NCBI GenBank assembly: GCA_035503915.1
Contig: DATJSU010000007.1
Span: 1 to 52,684 of the forward strand
Length of the DNA: 52,684 nucleotides
Source: DATJMJ01 sp035503915
GTDB taxonomy: Bacteria > Actinomycetota > Acidimicrobiia > Acidimicrobiales > Palsa-688
Reading direction: 5' to 3'
Part shown: positions 1 through 8,739 of the stretch, in pieces
Numbering within the stretch: position 1 is the stretch's first letter
Layout of the letters: every line of letters starts with the position of its first letter
Program-made: the position numbers and the translations under genes
The notes under the pieces: generated by a model
Databases searched by the model: none
What the model was told of the DNA's origin: nothing
The model's input: the letters and a program-made list of their open reading frames with translations, nothing else

Positions 1-609
1 GGGGTCTCCACAAGATGCAAAGCCGTTGGCTAGTTCGCTATATGCGAGGCCGGCCTTGGCCGCCTGGCGCTTGGCCCATTCGTGGCCGTTCGCCCATAGT
101 TTGGCTGGGTAGGGGAAATAGCTGCAGAGCTTGACAAAGCATGGGCCAAAGTCGTCGTCGAAAATGTAGAAGTAATAAACGCTGACCCGCCGGTCGGCTT
201 TGACGAAGCCGAAGTTGGGAGGGCCGGGGCGGTCTCTGGGGCGCTCATAGCCGGTGAACACGGACTGGAACTCCTGGGCGACCCCGATGGCGACGACGCC
301 GGGGCGAGCAGCCTGGTCGAAGTAGGGTTTCATGATGTCGGCTTTGCGCTCGCCGGCTTTGAAGCGCAGAACAGGGATGTCCTTGGCCGCAGCGAAATCA
401 GCTGCGGCCTGGCGGAAGCGGGCCCCGATCTTGTTGAACAGCGCTGGGGAGGGCAGCGGGTTGCCCAAGTGCTGGCACAAGAAGGTGACCACCTGGCCAC
501 CGACTTGGAGGTTGGGCACATATGCGTTCAGGTACACCCGGTCGAGGCACTCGAGGTCGAGCACTACGTGGCCTTCGAGGAGGTCGTTCAGGTTCGCGGG
601 CTTGTCCAC
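1..609 (-). CDS. Conserved actinobacterial hypothetical protein, C-terminus cut by window edge
   Basis: An open frame of 203 codons runs from a GTG at 609 to the window edge without a stop. AAGGGGG lies 6 nt upstream of the GTG, which supports this start. The product begins VDKPANLNDLLEGHVVLDLE and contains FNKIGARFRQA, AIGVAQEFQSVF and a motif-rich end with DDDFGPCFVKLCSYFPYPAK and NGHEWAKRQA. I recognise this as a protein widespread in actinobacteria, usually annotated as hypothetical. I do not know its biochemical role and see no metal-binding or nucleotide-binding motif that settles it. It has no signal peptide or membrane segment, so it is probably cytoplasmic. It is followed by the C-terminal end of the glycosidase-like gene in the same orientation after 124 nt, with no sign that they share a function. 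Confidence 0.7.
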   Translation of the reverse strand, partial: MDKPANLNDLLEGHVVLDLECLDRVYLNAYVPNLQVGGQVVTFLCQHLGNPLPSPALFNKIGARFRQAAADFAAAKDIPVLRFKAGERKADIMKPYFDQAARPGVVAIGVAQEFQSVFTGYERPRDRPGPPNFGFVKADRRVSVYYFYIFDDDFGPCFVKLCSYFPYPAKLWANGHEWAKRQAAKAGLAYSELANGFASCGDP

Positions 610-733
610 CGCGCACCCCCTTTGTGAGGGCAGGCTCGGAGCGCTGCCTTGGCCAGCTGACGTTAGGTCAAGCACACGGCCGGTGCCACCCTCGGCGGTC
701 CGAGGCTGGCCTCACTGGCCGGTACAGATTTCT

Positions 734-3166
734 TCAATGCGGGCGGCCGGGGGATGTTCGCAAGGCGCTTGACAACTTCAGTTCGTAGTGGGCGATTGCC
801 TCGACGCGGCCGGATAGATGAGGCCCGATAGCGATAAACTCGTGGACCGGGTCGAAGGCGTCCGAGGGCCTCCCATCGATTTCGACCCCCGTGAGCACAC
901 GTCGGCCAGGTACCCTGAGGCGCAGTTTGACGAGGCCCTGCCGGCGCTCCGGCAGGTCGACCGTGGCCCGGACAGTGCCCGAACTGACTGCCGACGAGAA
1001 CTCGTAGCTCACCGGCCCCCAACGGGTCGGCGCCCCGTTCACCCGGACGTTGAGGCCGTCGGCGAGCCAGTGCCTGGGGACCGCCTTGGCCAACCACGTC
1101 TCCGGCTCCAGCGGGTCGTCAAAGACCAGCATCCATTTGGTTAGTGTCGGCACGATCAGCTGTGCCGGAGCGCAGTACGGCAGGTGCTCGGCCCGATCCC
1201 GGTCCATGTCGGTGCATTCGAAGGCGGTCCAGGTCCCGCGGGTGTGGACGTGGAAGGCGAGAGCGTAATAAAGCAAGAGGAACTCCCGGACGAGGTCGTG
1301 CTGGAGCATCCCGTAGGCCTGCCCGTAGGCGGTGAATGAGACCACCAGGCGCCTGTTGCCGAAGATTCCCAACGTCGAGCCACCATTTGCCGCTGCCGCT
1401 TCGAGGATAGCCAGGGCGCTGGCGCGGTCCAGCAGGCCCGAGTACAGCATTTCCGACCACACTCGATTCTCGTCAAAGGACTCCGGGCAGCTCCGGTAGG
1501 GCGCGTCGACATGGAGCGCCCGAGCCCCCGGGAACAGGGGTAGAACGCTTGTGCCTTGTCTGTCGACCCACGAGCGGTCGACCGCGCGTTTCACGTCGCC
1601 GGCCAAGCGGTCTGCCTCCCCGGCCAATTGTTCTCCTTGGCCGACGAGCTTGGGATCTCCGCGCCGCCTCCCGATCGCCTGCCAGGCGGCCCCAAGATCC
1701 CGTAGCCCTCGCCAGGCTTCGGTGCTGTTGCAGAAGTAGGGCTGTTCGTAGTCGTGGGCGAGAAGCCCCGGAGTATCGAAACTGATGTCCGCCTCGTGAC
1801 GGCCAGCGATCATCCCGTAGGCAGGGTCGTCAGGTGGGCGGAGCAGAGATTGGCGGCGCCGGACCAGGAGAACTTGGCTCAACGCGACGATCTTGTCGTG
1901 ATGGGACAACAGGATGGCCTCGTCCCCGGTAAGTTCGTACGCTCGGGCGATGACCGCGAGCATCCGCCCGTACTGGCCGAGTTCCGGCCCTCGGTACCGT
2001 AGCGCGCCGTTTGGCCGGACAAAAGTGGCCAAGTATTGGTCAAGGTAACGCTTCGCAAGCTCGAAGTGGCCCCATTCGAGGTAACAAGTGACGGCACTGG
2101 TCAGGATGTCTTGGAAGCCGTCGTGCTCGGGGCCGCCATAAGCCCGGTCCACCACCCCGTAATGTGGGTGGTAGCCAGTCCGCGTGGCCCGCTCCAATAC
2201 CATTGAGTGCCTACAAAAATGACTGACCCACTGCTCGGGCAGTTCGAACTGCATCCCCCCGGCGAACTGCGCGGACCAATAGCGGTGCAATTCTGCGAGC
2301 GCTCGGTAAAAAGCCTCGGGCGCCGGCTCGTCGGCCAGCGGGTAAGGCAGTTCCGAGTCGAAATAGTGAACCTCGTCCACCTCCCCGGCTGTCGTCCTCA
2401 GGTAGCGGTACCAGACGGGCTGCATGTGGGCCGAAGGCGGCTCAGGCATTGCAAAGACGAGGCTTTCCCAGCGAGTGCCGTTGCCCGCCGGGTAGCCCAG
2501 GCACGGCGCTGGTAACCAATCACCGAAAAGGCCTTCGTACAAGTCCTCCCTTTCGATGGCAGGTTGCATTTCCAGCGACACTGCCAAGGGCTGAAGGCGG
2601 GGTTTGGCCTGAGTGGGGTTGTAATACACAGGCACTACGTCGTAACTGTCGGGCGAGCCTACGAACGTGTGGGGGTACTCGTACCCATCGGCATGGGCGC
2701 GCCGGATAGGCGGGAACAAACGCTCTACTTGCTCGGGACCGGGGTCGTCGTTGCCCACAAGCAGCTGGCGGCGCAAGATGTCGTGCCCGCCATTGATCAC
2801 GTCCTCCTTGCCGTTCCCGCCGTAGCAGCTGCCTTCGTCGGCACGCGTCGGTACCAGAGATTTCGTGAACTCCAGGCGGACTCCTGCTGACCCCGCGTAC
2901 ACGAGCCGCCATTTGCCGCCCGCCGAGCCCTGTCGGGCCAGCTCATCTTCGTCGGGGTGCTGCTCGAACACGGCGACGCGCTCTCCGGCGAGCTCGAGGC
3001 ACGCCATGAGCACCCACGTCCCCAGTCGGTCGAGCGGGTCGAGGTGCCTCGGGCCGTCGTCACCGGCTACATCGGCTCCGTCCCCGACTGCCAGCACCTT
3101 GGGCGGCACGGCACTCGAGTACTGAGAGAGCCCCGTCCCTGCTGGCGGCGGGACATCGGCGCTCAT
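734..3166 (-). CDS. Six-hairpin glycosidase-like protein (810 aa)
   Basis: The start is set by an ATGA overlap with the stop of the upstream gene (stop 3163-3165, ATG 3164-3166). A longer in-frame extension exists but would run deep into the neighbour. The 810-aa product has no signal peptide, so it should act in the cytoplasm. The N-terminal ~270 residues look beta-rich. Residues ~300-690 contain helix-rich segments with HPHYGVVDRAYGG, EHDGFQDILTSA, CNSTEAWRGL and ENRVWSEMLYSG, the style of an (alpha/alpha)6 barrel glycoside hydrolase. The last ~110 residues read as a beta-sandwich. The catalytic acids cannot be named with confidence; E and D residues in EHDGF and DENRVWSE are candidates. 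It is the last gene of a LacI-flanked sugar ABC operon, implying hydrolysis of an imported oligosaccharide or glycoside. The exact GH family is not recognised. Confidence 0.72.
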   Translation of the reverse strand: MSADVPPPAGTGLSQYSSAVPPKVLAVGDGADVAGDDGPRHLDPLDRLGTWVLMACLELAGERVAVFEQHPDEDELARQGSAGGKWRLVYAGSAGVRLEFTKSLVPTRADEGSCYGGNGKEDVINGGHDILRRQLLVGNDDPGPEQVERLFPPIRRAHADGYEYPHTFVGSPDSYDVVPVYYNPTQAKPRLQPLAVSLEMQPAIEREDLYEGLFGDWLPAPCLGYPAGNGTRWESLVFAMPEPPSAHMQPVWYRYLRTTAGEVDEVHYFDSELPYPLADEPAPEAFYRALAELHRYWSAQFAGGMQFELPEQWVSHFCRHSMVLERATRTGYHPHYGVVDRAYGGPEHDGFQDILTSAVTCYLEWGHFELAKRYLDQYLATFVRPNGALRYRGPELGQYGRMLAVIARAYELTGDEAILLSHHDKIVALSQVLLVRRRQSLLRPPDDPAYGMIAGRHEADISFDTPGLLAHDYEQPYFCNSTEAWRGLRDLGAAWQAIGRRRGDPKLVGQGEQLAGEADRLAGDVKRAVDRSWVDRQGTSVLPLFPGARALHVDAPYRSCPESFDENRVWSEMLYSGLLDRASALAILEAAAANGGSTLGIFGNRRLVVSFTAYGQAYGMLQHDLVREFLLLYYALAFHVHTRGTWTAFECTDMDRDRAEHLPYCAPAQLIVPTLTKWMLVFDDPLEPETWLAKAVPRHWLADGLNVRVNGAPTRWGPVSYEFSSAVSSGTVRATVDLPERRQGLVKLRLRVPGRRVLTGVEIDGRPSDAFDPVHEFIAIGPHLSGRVEAIAHYELKLSSALRTSPGRPH

Positions 3167-5346
3167 GAGCCGCCTTCGGGCCCCAGCACGAGTTCCGCCG
3201 TCGCAGCGCCAAGATCTTCGAGCCGCAGGATCCCCTCGACATTGGCTACCGCCACCCAAGGCAGCCAGTGGCGGGTGAGGCCAAGGCCTCGCGGGATGGC
3301 GAGGCACCAGTGCTCCTGCTGCCAACCCGGCCCGAGCGGGCTCAGGTGGCGACCGGGAAGGCCCAGCATCGCCTTGGTCCCATGCGTGACGAGACGGGCG
3401 ACATCGAGGAAGTGGGCGTCACCGGTAAGGAGGTAAAGGCGGGCAAAGGCGGCGGCGTTCATGGCCATGAAGCCGTCACAGGTCGACACCCCCGTGGCGA
3501 TCAGCTGCTCGCCGACCGTCGGGACACCCGGCTTCCAATGGAGATGGGGCCACTCGGCGTCCACCGGCATCGAGACGTCCCATATATAGACCCAGGTCTC
3601 GGCCACCGAAGCCGCTGTGACCGCTCGCTTCAGCCAGACGTCGTCGCCCGTCGCTCCATGCAGTTCGAGGAAGCCTTCCATGGCAAAAATTGCCGCTTCC
3701 TTGTCCACGACGTCGGGATTATCGAGCGTAGCGCCGGCGAAATAGCCCTTGTTGCCGCCGCTCCCCCAGCAAAACTCACCGGCACGAAGGGCGGCTTCCA
3801 GGTAGACAGGTTGCCCGGCGGCCGCGGCCAGGCGGGCCATAAAACAGATGGGCACATGGCTGGCAGTTGTGGACCCATCGATCACTACGCCCGTGCCCGC
3901 CTCCCAGGCTCGGGGGAACGAACCGTCGGCACCTTGCGACGAAGCAAGCCAATCCCCTCCATTGCTGGCCCAGGCGAGCCAACGAGGGTGGTCCCGGCCG
4001 CGGTCAGCCTCGTGCTCCCAGGCCTTCAACGTCCCAGCGCAGCCATCGGCGACCGATCGCGCGTAGACAGCGGCGCGCCCGCCGATCTTGCGGTAGGTGA
4101 CCGGCCGTCCTGACCCGAGGTCAAAGCCCTCACCGCGCGGCGGGGCCAACTCCAAAGACGCAAACGAATCAAGGACTTTCGCGCCCAGGGCGGCGTACTC
4201 GTCGCCGGCGGGCCCGCCGAGGCGCTCGCCTACCCGCAGCAAGATAAAGCCGGCGTCGGTGTTGGCCCCGACAAAACCCATGATGGCCGGCGAGCCGGGC
4301 TCGCTCGCGCCAGTCAGGGCATCGACCTCCAAGGGGACCCCCGTCAGGCCGTTGTGGGTGCGGACCTGCCCGGCCAATACCTTGGTGCAGGCCGTGACCA
4401 CCTGGTCCCGGTCGACCAACGACGCCTGTGGTGCCAGCCGGCACCACGCCCGGCGCCAGGGCGCCACGAAGAAACCGCTGTTGGTCGTGGAGGGGCCGGA
4501 CTCGAAGCTCAGCTCGTACCGCTGGGTAAAGCCGTCCTTCAGCGGGTTGAACCGGCGGCGCCAGCGACGGTACTGGCCAAGGGGGGCTGGGCCCGTGCTG
4601 TAAGTGACCGGGCCTTCGGTCCCGGGGTAAAAGGCCCCGATGTAGAGGCGGCCTTCTCTCTCGATGCCTCCCAGTGCAGCGAATGCGAACCGCTCGTCGA
4701 CCAGGACCTCGCCTCCTTCGACCACGCCCCGGTCGGCCTCGATGGTAGCTGCCCCGGCGGCGTCGTGCGAGACCATGGCCCATTTGCCGTCGCCATATCG
4801 CAACGCAAAGATCGGCGCAGCCAGGCGGTCTTCCCGGCAGAGGACTTGCTTGGTACCGTTGCGGCGCAGGTAGAGGCTGCCGATCGACCACCGCGGGACC
4901 GGCTCGGCGTCGCCGTAAATTGCGCCCGGCGCGAACGGTTGGACGTCGGCCCAGGTGGTGTGCTCGCCCCGGGCCAGAGTGAGCGCGGTCATAAAGCTTT
5001 CTTGGTCACCACCCATAACGGAGACTTCCCGGGACACGCGCACTTCGCCACCGACGGCCCACCATTTGTCCGCTACCAGCAGCGCCGAGCGGGGGCTGAC
5101 ACGTACCTCCACCATGCCTGAGAACCCGTCGGGGGCGAGCTCAACCGAGCTGTATGCGAACCCGCGACCTCCGATCCGTCCCGAGGACAGGACCACATTG
5201 ACCGGCGCCGGCTGAGCCATCTCCATGTCCGCTAGAGCGACGCGCACACCATATGCCTTCTTCGTACCAGTCCGCGAAGTCGCGAGGTCCAGGGGCTCGA
5301 CGGCCACAGTGGGCGCGTCGACCGAGATTTCAAGTTCCGTGGTCAT
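3163..5346 (-). CDS. Glycosidase-like carbohydrate-active protein (727 aa)
   Basis: This gene starts 14 nt after the upstream permease stop and overlaps the next gene by ATGA, so it is translationally coupled within the operon. There is no signal peptide; the product is probably cytoplasmic. The first ~390 residues are beta-rich. The second half is helical, with NGGDWLASSQGADGSFPRAW, CWGSGGNKGYF, DNPDVVDKEAAIFAMEGFLE, GVSTCDGFMAMNAAAFARL and a Trp-rich end. The (W)LxxQxxDGSFPR element and the repeated helical hairpins resemble six-hairpin folds used by GH and lyase families. It shares the general two-part architecture of its downstream neighbour, and the two may act one after the other on the same imported substrate. 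The specificity and the catalytic residues are unknown. Confidence 0.7.
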   Translation of the reverse strand: MTTELEISVDAPTVAVEPLDLATSRTGTKKAYGVRVALADMEMAQPAPVNVVLSSGRIGGRGFAYSSVELAPDGFSGMVEVRVSPRSALLVADKWWAVGGEVRVSREVSVMGGDQESFMTALTLARGEHTTWADVQPFAPGAIYGDAEPVPRWSIGSLYLRRNGTKQVLCREDRLAAPIFALRYGDGKWAMVSHDAAGAATIEADRGVVEGGEVLVDERFAFAALGGIEREGRLYIGAFYPGTEGPVTYSTGPAPLGQYRRWRRRFNPLKDGFTQRYELSFESGPSTTNSGFFVAPWRRAWCRLAPQASLVDRDQVVTACTKVLAGQVRTHNGLTGVPLEVDALTGASEPGSPAIMGFVGANTDAGFILLRVGERLGGPAGDEYAALGAKVLDSFASLELAPPRGEGFDLGSGRPVTYRKIGGRAAVYARSVADGCAGTLKAWEHEADRGRDHPRWLAWASNGGDWLASSQGADGSFPRAWEAGTGVVIDGSTTASHVPICFMARLAAAAGQPVYLEAALRAGEFCWGSGGNKGYFAGATLDNPDVVDKEAAIFAMEGFLELHGATGDDVWLKRAVTAASVAETWVYIWDVSMPVDAEWPHLHWKPGVPTVGEQLIATGVSTCDGFMAMNAAAFARLYLLTGDAHFLDVARLVTHGTKAMLGLPGRHLSPLGPGWQQEHWCLAIPRGLGLTRHWLPWVAVANVEGILRLEDLGAATAELVLGPEGGS

Positions 5347-5360
5347 CGGGCGGTGCCTGC

Positions 5361-6188
5361 CTAGCCTCGGATGCCCGCAGTTGCGAAGCTGGCGACGATG
5401 AGCCGTTGGAAAATAACGAACATGACGATAATGGGGACCGTCAACAGCACTACGCCCGCCATCTGGACCGTGGTCAAGGTGTAAAACTGAGACTGCAGGC
5501 TGTTCAGGCCGACGGTCATCAGGTAGCGGTCAGGGTTAGTGGTGAACGTGACCGGGATCATGAAGCTGTTCCACGACCAGGTGCCGGCCAAGATGGCCTG
5601 AGTGGCAATGCCGGACATGGTGAGAGGGACAGCGACCCCCAGGAACGACTTGAACCGCCCGGCACCGTCGATGGCCGCCGCCTCCTCGAGGTCGATGGGC
5701 AGGGTCTGAAAGGACTGGCGCATCAGGAAAATGAGGAGCGGGTTGGCCATGAACGGGATTATTAGGGCCTGATAGGAGTTCAGCCACCCGAACTGAGCCA
5801 CCAGCAGGTACAACGGGATCAGGATCGCCTGCAGCGGGACCATCAAGATGACAAGCACTATCACGAAACTCAGAGTGCGGCCGGGATAGCGGATACGGGC
5901 CAGGGCGTACCCGGCGCACGTATTGACGACCACTGCACCTATGACCACCCCCACGGTCACGAAAATCGTGTTGGCGTACCATCGCAAGACCGGCGCGTTA
6001 TCGAAGACGTAGCGATAGTTGTACAGGGTGAGGTGCGTGAGGGACACCAATCTCGGGTAATCGGAAGGCAGTTCGAGCGAGGCATACAAAGCGAACAGGA
6101 TAGGCCCCAGCGCCAACACCGCGCCGGTCCCCAAGATGCTGTACTTGAGGGCACTGCCTGCCAGTCGCGGGCACAGGGATCTCATCAT
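5361..6188 (-). CDS. Sugar ABC transporter permease, MalG type
   Basis: The 275-aa inner-membrane permease has about six transmembrane helices, beginning with one at residues ~17-36 after a short cytoplasmic N-terminus. The EAA loop that contacts the ATPase is visible as EEAAAIDGAGRFKSFLGVAVP around residues 185-205. This pattern and the length fit the MalG/CUT1 carbohydrate family. The start overlaps the stop of the preceding MalF-type gene by ATGA (6185-6188), so the two permeases are translationally coupled. It is predicted to pair with that gene product and the solute-binding protein upstream to import an oligosaccharide or glycoside. The ATPase must be encoded elsewhere. Confidence 0.9.
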   Translation of the reverse strand: MMRSLCPRLAGSALKYSILGTGAVLALGPILFALYASLELPSDYPRLVSLTHLTLYNYRYVFDNAPVLRWYANTIFVTVGVVIGAVVVNTCAGYALARIRYPGRTLSFVIVLVILMVPLQAILIPLYLLVAQFGWLNSYQALIIPFMANPLLIFLMRQSFQTLPIDLEEAAAIDGAGRFKSFLGVAVPLTMSGIATQAILAGTWSWNSFMIPVTFTTNPDRYLMTVGLNSLQSQFYTLTTVQMAGVVLLTVPIIVMFVIFQRLIVASFATAGIRG

Positions 6189-7132
6189 CGCTCGGGTAAA
6201 AGCTTTCTGGCAAGCACCGTGCCGAAGAACACAATGAGCAGGAGGACTACCGCCGCCGCGCTGCCGTAGCCAAGGTTGTTCAGCCGGAATGCCTGCTGGT
6301 AAATGAAGATCACAAGTGTTGCCGTAGCACCGGCGGGGCTGCCCAGGATGGCGCCGCTGGAGGCGATCACATATGCCTGGTCGAAGATCTGCACCGCCTG
6401 GATAAAGCCGGCGACCACTACAAAGAACACGTACGGCCGGATGCTCGGCACCGTCACCGAACGGAAGCGCTGTAACACGCCCGCTCCGTCGACTTTGGCC
6501 GCCTCATAAAGGTCCACCGGGATGTTCTCGATGCCTCCGAGCAGTACGACGACATAAAGGCCGATGTACATGTAGACGTAGACGATTACCAGGAACGGTA
6601 ACGCCAGGCTCGGGTCGGCGTACCAAGTCGTGTTGCTAACCCCGAAAACGGCCGCAGCCAAGCCGGCCAGCGGGCCACCGACTACGAACAGCTTCATGAA
6701 CACCGTCGTCACGGCCACGGTCGAGGTCATGTAGGGCAAAAAGAACGAAGTCCGGAAAAAAGTCTTCCCGACGCCTGCGCTTTGGAGGACGGAGGCCAGC
6801 ACGAGGGCCAAAACCGTCTGCGCAGGTAGGACCAATAGGACAAAGATCAGGGTTATGAACAACGAGCTATGGAAGGCGGGGTCGTGCCAAAGCTGGTCGA
6901 AGTTCGTGAGCCCGACGTAGCTCCGCTGTGAGAACTGGAAAAGGTTGACCCGCTGGAAAGCGAGCACCACCGTGTCGATTATCGGGTAGATGAACCAGAT
7001 GGCCAGCAGGGCGGCGGCCGGTGCTATGAGGACGTAGGCGGCCCCCCAGTCCCGGCGTGCCCGCGCGTTCCGCGACCCCCCGTACACTCGTGCCCGTCTT
7101 GGGAATGCCGCCGGGACGGCAAGGCGAGGCAC
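6185..7132 (-). CDS. Sugar ABC transporter permease, MalF type
   Basis: A GTG start at 7132 is preceded by AAAGGAGAT at 7 nt, a strong ribosome-binding site. An upstream in-frame extension to 7213 has no such signal and adds low-complexity basic residues. The 315-aa product has a first membrane helix at ~residues 29-48 and about six in all. The coupling loop is YEAAKVDGAGVLQRFRSVTV. The MalF/UgpA (CUT1) family assignment rests on this loop, on the MalG partner that follows, and on the solute-binding protein before it. There is a 130-nt gap to the upstream solute-binding gene containing a GC-rich hairpin. That is a common way to make more binding protein than permease. Confidence 0.9.
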   Translation of the reverse strand: MPRLAVPAAFPRRARVYGGSRNARARRDWGAAYVLIAPAAALLAIWFIYPIIDTVVLAFQRVNLFQFSQRSYVGLTNFDQLWHDPAFHSSLFITLIFVLLVLPAQTVLALVLASVLQSAGVGKTFFRTSFFLPYMTSTVAVTTVFMKLFVVGGPLAGLAAAVFGVSNTTWYADPSLALPFLVIVYVYMYIGLYVVVLLGGIENIPVDLYEAAKVDGAGVLQRFRSVTVPSIRPYVFFVVVAGFIQAVQIFDQAYVIASSGAILGSPAGATATLVIFIYQQAFRLNNLGYGSAAAVVLLLIVFFGTVLARKLLPER

Positions 7133-7175
7133 TGTTGCATCTCCTTTCGAACGCCCCGAGCAACCTCCTGTGGCG

Positions 7176-7207
7176 CGGGGCCCGGACCGGTCAGTTCCCA
7201 GGCCCCG
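7176..7207 (-). terminator. Intercistronic hairpin between solute-binding protein and permease genes
   Basis: CGGGGCC (7176-7182) and GGCCCCG (7201-7207) form a perfect 7-bp stem with an 18-nt loop in the 130-nt gap. No U-run follows, so it may be a partial attenuator or an mRNA-stabilising element rather than a full terminator. Such elements commonly set higher expression of the binding-protein gene. Confidence 0.4.
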
Positions 7208-7262
7208 TCGCACTACGTCTGTTTAATTTAGGTGTTGCGCAGGCCACAGATCCAAGGGCTTG

Positions 7263-8558
7263 TTAGGTCCCGTAGGTCTGCTGCAGTGAGCTCAGCAGGC
7301 TCTGGACCGTGCCGCTGTGCTTCAAGATGATGTTCTCGAAGCCCGACACCAGGGCATTGCCGAACTGGATGGTGCTCGGTGGGTAGGCCAGGATGAGGCC
7401 CTTGGCCAGGACAGCGTTCGTAATGCGGGCGTACTGAGGCGTCTCCTGGCGATAGAGGTTGATGTACTGGGTCATAGCGGGCACGAACCCGAAAGCCGTG
7501 TCGGTGGCGACATAGTGCTCCGCAGAAGCATCGGTCAGGTACTTGATCAGTTGCATGTCGGCCGAGGGATCGGGCGAATGTGACGTGATCGAGTAGGACC
7601 CGCCGTACGTTACGACGAATTGCCCGCCCGAAGACGTGGGTATGGGGGCCAGCTCGTAAGAGACCTTAGGAGCCGTCGCGCTCATGAAGCCGATGTACCA
7701 GGGCCCGCCGTCGGACATGGCGGCCTCGTTGTCGGCGACAGCGACCCCGTCCCAGGAGGCACCGACCTGGTCAGGCAGCACGGCCGCGTGCTCGTTGAAC
7801 AGGTTGACAAGGAACTGGATCCCGGCCACGTTCGCCTTGGAATCGATGGACTTGCCCCAGTTCCAACCTCCACCGAACGCCAGGACGTACTGAGTCAGGT
7901 GGAACAGGTTGTCCAAGATGGTCAGCCCGGCCTTGCCGGTCTTTTGTTTCACGGCAAGTGCGTCGGTGGCGACCTGGCTCATAGACGTCGGTACCGTGGT
8001 GATACCGGCGGCCTTCAACATCCCCAGGTTGTAGACGTACGCCGAGTCCTGAAGGTACAGGGGTATGCCGTAGAGCTTTCCGTTGATCGTCCACGCGTTG
8101 ACCAGCGCCGCTGGGTCAACGCTGAGGTTCACGCCGGTGGCGCTGACCAGCTTGTTCAGGCTCATGATGGCGCCGTTCTGGACGTACTGGCCGACGGGGG
8201 CGGAGTTGTCCCAGACGATGATGTCAGGGATGGTGCCGGCCGCTGCTTGCGCCGGCATCTCGTCGAGCTGCTCGTCGTAGGTGGAGTAGACGACCTGCTT
8301 TACCGTGATCCCGGGCAGTGCCTTCTCGGCGGCCGCGATCACGTAGTTGTAATAAGGATCGATATTGGCACCACCGGCGTAGCCGAGCGTTATTGTTACC
8401 GGGCTGGTTGAGCCACTGGCAACCTGGGTTGTCGCTGCCACCAACCCCGGTGTGACCACCGCTGCAGCCGTCATAGCCGCCAGCGCGGGCACGCACCGTC
8501 TGCGACCGCGTCGGGCGCCCGAGCCTTGCTGGCTGCGGTCCGAGGTGAAAAGACGCAT
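7263..8558 (-). CDS. Sugar ABC transporter extracellular solute-binding protein, family 1
   Basis: The ATG at 8558 has AGGAGGAGGG a few nucleotides upstream and gives a 431-aa product; a longer in-frame start at 8591 lacks this. The N-terminus has an Arg-rich n-region (RRGRRR) and a hydrophobic core ending near LVAATTQVASG. The export signal therefore looks Sec- or Tat-like. No Cys lies at the cleavage region, so it does not look like a lipoprotein. The mature part has the SBP_bac_1 character: TITLGYAGG, PDIIVWDNSAPVGQYVQNGA, YGIPLYLQDSAYVYNLGMLK, EAAMSDGGPWYIGF and a C-terminal helical region. It is the first gene of the operon, directly under the promoter and palindrome facing lacI. The ligand is not predictable, though a saccharide is likely from the neighbours. 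Confidence 0.9.
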   Translation of the reverse strand: MRLFTSDRSQQGSGARRGRRRCVPALAAMTAAAVVTPGLVAATTQVASGSTSPVTITLGYAGGANIDPYYNYVIAAAEKALPGITVKQVVYSTYDEQLDEMPAQAAAGTIPDIIVWDNSAPVGQYVQNGAIMSLNKLVSATGVNLSVDPAALVNAWTINGKLYGIPLYLQDSAYVYNLGMLKAAGITTVPTSMSQVATDALAVKQKTGKAGLTILDNLFHLTQYVLAFGGGWNWGKSIDSKANVAGIQFLVNLFNEHAAVLPDQVGASWDGVAVADNEAAMSDGGPWYIGFMSATAPKVSYELAPIPTSSGGQFVVTYGGSYSITSHSPDPSADMQLIKYLTDASAEHYVATDTAFGFVPAMTQYINLYRQETPQYARITNAVLAKGLILAYPPSTIQFGNALVSGFENIILKHSGTVQSLLSSLQQTYGT

Positions 8559-8652
8559 TGGGACCCTCCTCCTATCTTCTTCGCACCCCACGCGGGTGCA
8601 CCCCTTCTTCCCCGTCCTCGCAGGGTGCTCAAGCCCCTTGGAGATCGAGGTT

Positions 8653-8666
8653 GGAAAAGCTTTTCC
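8653..8666. promoter_or_regulatory. Perfect 14-bp palindrome, candidate LacI-family operator
   Basis: GGAAAAGCTTTTCC is a perfect dyad in the 181-bp divergent region. It lies just downstream of the predicted -10 of the leftward operon, about +3 to +16, where a bound repressor would block transcription. LacI-family operators are typically 14-20 bp palindromes of this form. Confidence 0.7.
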
Positions 8667-8675
8667 TACAGAAGT

Positions 8676-8704
8676 AGGCTATATATCCAAGGATTTGTTG
8701 TCAA
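8676..8704 (-). promoter_or_regulatory. Predicted promoter of the sugar ABC operon
   Basis: On the minus strand a consensus -35 TTGACA (8704-8699) is followed by exactly 17 nt and TAGCCT (8681-8676), which fits TAnnnT. Transcription would start near 8669, just before the palindrome at 8653-8666. The leader to the ATG at 8558 would be about 110 nt. Confidence 0.6.
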
Positions 8705-8728
8705 CATGGGCACCACGGTTCTTATAAG
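8698..8728 (+). promoter_or_regulatory. Possible promoter of the LacI-family gene
   Basis: TTGTCA (8698-8703) and TATAAG (8723-8728) are separated by 19 nt, which is longer than ideal. The start would fall only a few bases before the ATG at 8740, and no ribosome-binding site is visible. The mRNA may therefore be leaderless. The -35 overlaps the -35 of the divergent operon promoter on the other strand. Confidence 0.4.
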
Positions 8729-8739
8729 ATGGAAACTAG

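Noticed and set aside
332..788. Rightward open frames over the first gene and its upstream region
   Set aside because: They are antisense to the intact GTG-started hypothetical gene and its upstream region, with low-complexity Arg/Ser/Pro composition and no RBS.
8694..8706. TGTTG-T-CAACA dyad as a second operator
   Set aside because: The arms are five bases and coincide with the two overlapping -35 elements, which already explain the symmetry.
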